From positions 1 to 62,517 of the forward strand of contig JAFXGO010000031.1 of the NCBI GenBank assembly GCA_017520185.1: 62,517 nucleotides of DNA, written 5' to 3'. The DNA comes from Elusimicrobiaceae bacterium (GTDB lineage Bacteria > Elusimicrobiota > Elusimicrobia > Elusimicrobiales > Elusimicrobiaceae). Positions 61,397-62,517 of this stretch are shown here, piece by piece. Both the position numbers and the translations under genes were made by a program. How positions within the stretch are numbered: position 1 is the first letter of the stretch; each line of letters starts with the position of its first letter. A model generated the notes under the pieces. The model was not told the DNA's origin and did not search any database. It was given only the letters and a program-made list of their open reading frames with translations.

Positions 61397-62365
61397 CTAA
61401 AACTGTACAGATACGGCAATTTGTTGAGAAGTACCCAACGCTCCAAACGGAGTGACGGCATAATCTAGGCTGGCACCGTAGCCAAACAATTCAGAACTAT
61501 AGATACCAAAACCAAAAGAAATTTTGGAGGTGGAATCCAATCCTAAACTCTTTAAATTGTCACTATCGCTATAACCGGTGCTTTCGCGGTCATACCAACC
61601 TACGCGCAAATCAAAACGGGCCACTTGCAGCAAATCTTCGGGAATATGTACTTCCAACCCGATGCCTAAACGTCCTTCATCATCGCGGTATTTCATATAT
61701 TCGCCGGATACGGTCCAATATTTGGTATTAATATCACCGCCCAAGCGCCAACCGCGCGGCATTTCTTCCTTATCGCCAATATTTACGATAGCACCGCCTA
61801 AACCCAACCATTTCCACGGGCGTGCTTTGGCACCTACGTCAAAGCCTACATTGGTATAGCGATACGTGTCCAATTTTTCATTGATATACTTGGCCGTAGC
61901 ACCAATTTGCAAACCTTGATTAAAAAATCCGCGAGACAAGGACAAACTGCCCACAAAGTTTTGTACCGGTTTGCCGATTTCCGGTTGTTGATAACCGTAT
62001 TCGTCACGATAATCAAAACCGTCCATATCCATGTAGTTAAACGTCACACCGATAATGGTTTTTCCCATAGGCTGCAAATAAGCCAAGGTGCGGGCCTTAT
62101 AGCCTTGCAAGTAATCTAAATAAGAGAACTGAATCTCCCGCGTGGTAGCCGAAGCGGCACCGGCGGGGTTCCAGAACAATGCTTCCGGCCCATCGGCCAA
62201 AGAAACATAGGCATTACCTAATGCTTGGGCACGCGGAGAGCCTGCGTCAATTTTCAAAAACGCACTCGCGCTCGTACCGGCATCGGCATAGCTATCAGCC
62301 AAAACAGCAGGTGCTGCAAAGGCCAAAGTCAAACATGCTAATAAAACTTTATATTTCATATTCAT
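61397..62365 (-). CDS. PorV/UPF0164-type outer-membrane protein
   Basis: The 322-residue product has a signal peptide (MNMKYKVLLACLTLAFA to VLADS) and the PorV/PorQ-family start: SASAFLKIDAGSPRAQALGNAYVSLADGPEALFWNPAGA. The barrel is a 14-stranded FadL-like type, ending in QIAVSVQF. In Bacteroidota PorV takes part in type IX secretion and surface attachment, and in Elusimicrobia it has no known role. AGGT lies before the first ATG. It is the first gene of the Tad operon in view. Confidence 0.85.
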   Translation of the reverse strand: MNMKYKVLLACLTLAFAAPAVLADSYADAGTSASAFLKIDAGSPRAQALGNAYVSLADGPEALFWNPAGAASATTREIQFSYLDYLQGYKARTLAYLQPMGKTIIGVTFNYMDMDGFDYRDEYGYQQPEIGKPVQNFVGSLSLSRGFFNQGLQIGATAKYINEKLDTYRYTNVGFDVGAKARPWKWLGLGGAIVNIGDKEEMPRGWRLGGDINTKYWTVSGEYMKYRDDEGRLGIGLEVHIPEDLLQVARFDLRVGWYDRESTGYSDSDNLKSLGLDSTSKISFGFGIYSSELFGYGASLDYAVTPFGALGTSQQIAVSVQF

Positions 62366-62379
62366 AGATTACCTGCATT

Positions 62380-62517
62380 TTATCTCGGGATTAATATTTT
62401 TACTACCTTTTGGCAGTGTTGTCTGCCGTTTTGTGCTTTAAAATCTACCAAGCCAAAGTATACTCCGCGTGCTACTTTCTTGCCATGATCGTTCGTGCGA
62501 TCCCAGAAGCATCTTAA
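62380..62517 (-). CDS. C-terminal fragment with a FlgD-like / sorting-type domain
   Basis: The frame is open from the right edge to the TAA at 62380, giving 45 residues. The sequence FWDRTNDHGKKVARGVYF is like the FlgD Ig-type domain often found at the C-terminus of large exported proteins (WDGxNxxGxxVxxGxYxY). It ends VKILIPR. The gene is 5' partial. The next gene starts 14 bases after its stop. Confidence 0.7.
   Translation of the reverse strand, partial: LRCFWDRTNDHGKKVARGVYFGLVDFKAQNGRQHCQKVVKILIPR

Noticed and set aside
61397-62517. Type IX secretion system
   Set aside because: A PorV-like protein and a FlgD-like C-terminus suggest it, but no other Por/Gld gene is in the window. The neighbouring genes are Tad.
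1-62517. CRISPR array, tRNA, rRNA, insertion sequence or prophage
   Set aside because: No spaced direct repeats, cloverleaf, ribosomal RNA, transposase, integrase or phage structural gene was seen. Short RNA genes could have been missed by eye.

Overview
The window looks like a chromosomal segment of a Gram-negative, probably gut-associated bacterium of the phylum Elusimicrobiota. This is an inference from gene content and style: a short type IV pilin-like protein with an N-methylation motif at 26.1-26.6 kb, many small secreted or outer-membrane proteins, dense tail-to-head operons, low-to-moderate GC, and a Tad pilus locus. No rRNA, tRNA, CRISPR array, transposase or phage gene was seen. Promoters that can be read share an extended -10 of the form TGC-TAnnnT, and in at least four genes it lies only 6-7 bases before the ATG, which suggests leaderless mRNAs.

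Region 1 (1-32.3 kb) is mixed housekeeping and envelope DNA. It holds a cysteine-rich secreted protein cut by the left edge; a DUF192 lipoprotein, M20 peptidase and ferritin-like/VIT operon; an outer-membrane barrel; exonuclease III; SAM synthetase (metK); two paralogous secreted proteins; and a six-gene operon of two M24 aminopeptidases, EF-P, a secreted protein, a DUF192 protein and a barrel protein. Next come a DUF190 protein behind a structured leader, methylglyoxal synthase, PBP4-type carboxypeptidase, a Pal-like OmpA lipoprotein, a cluster of six perfect DnaA boxes (17.93-18.27 kb, candidate oriC), a degenerate esterase-like protein, a HEAT-repeat protein, dUTPase, a PPC/DUF296 protein, transketolase, M42 aminopeptidase, class II FBP aldolase, a pilin-like protein, a MATE exporter, a cold-shock protein, glutamate formiminotransferase, RsmA and a TPR protein.

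Region 2 (32.4-62.4 kb) is about 30 kb on the minus strand, apparently one surface-appendage locus. In transcription order it has a PorV-like outer-membrane protein, two Flp pilins, TadE, CpaB/RcpC, a short secretin, a TadZ-TadA fusion ATPase, a TadB with a large extra exported domain, TadC, a TPR (TadD-like) protein, a HAMP sensor-like protein without a kinase, a small membrane protein and a thioredoxin-fold protein, then a terminator. A histidine kinase, a receiver-kinase hybrid and a LuxR-type regulator follow, coupled to a third Flp-like pilin of 59 residues and TadG- and TadE-like proteins. A second terminator overlaps a near-consensus promoter that drives eight further genes encoding membrane-anchored proteins rich in Gly, Ala and Ser or in cysteine. 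Two adjacent gene pairs there are a tandem duplication. I recognise no family for these eight proteins; by position they are candidates for an undescribed envelope module working with the Tad machine. No prepilin peptidase (TadV/CpaA) is present, so maturation would depend on a gene elsewhere.

Start codons were moved inward from the longest open frame wherever a clear ribosome-binding site favoured it; each case is noted.
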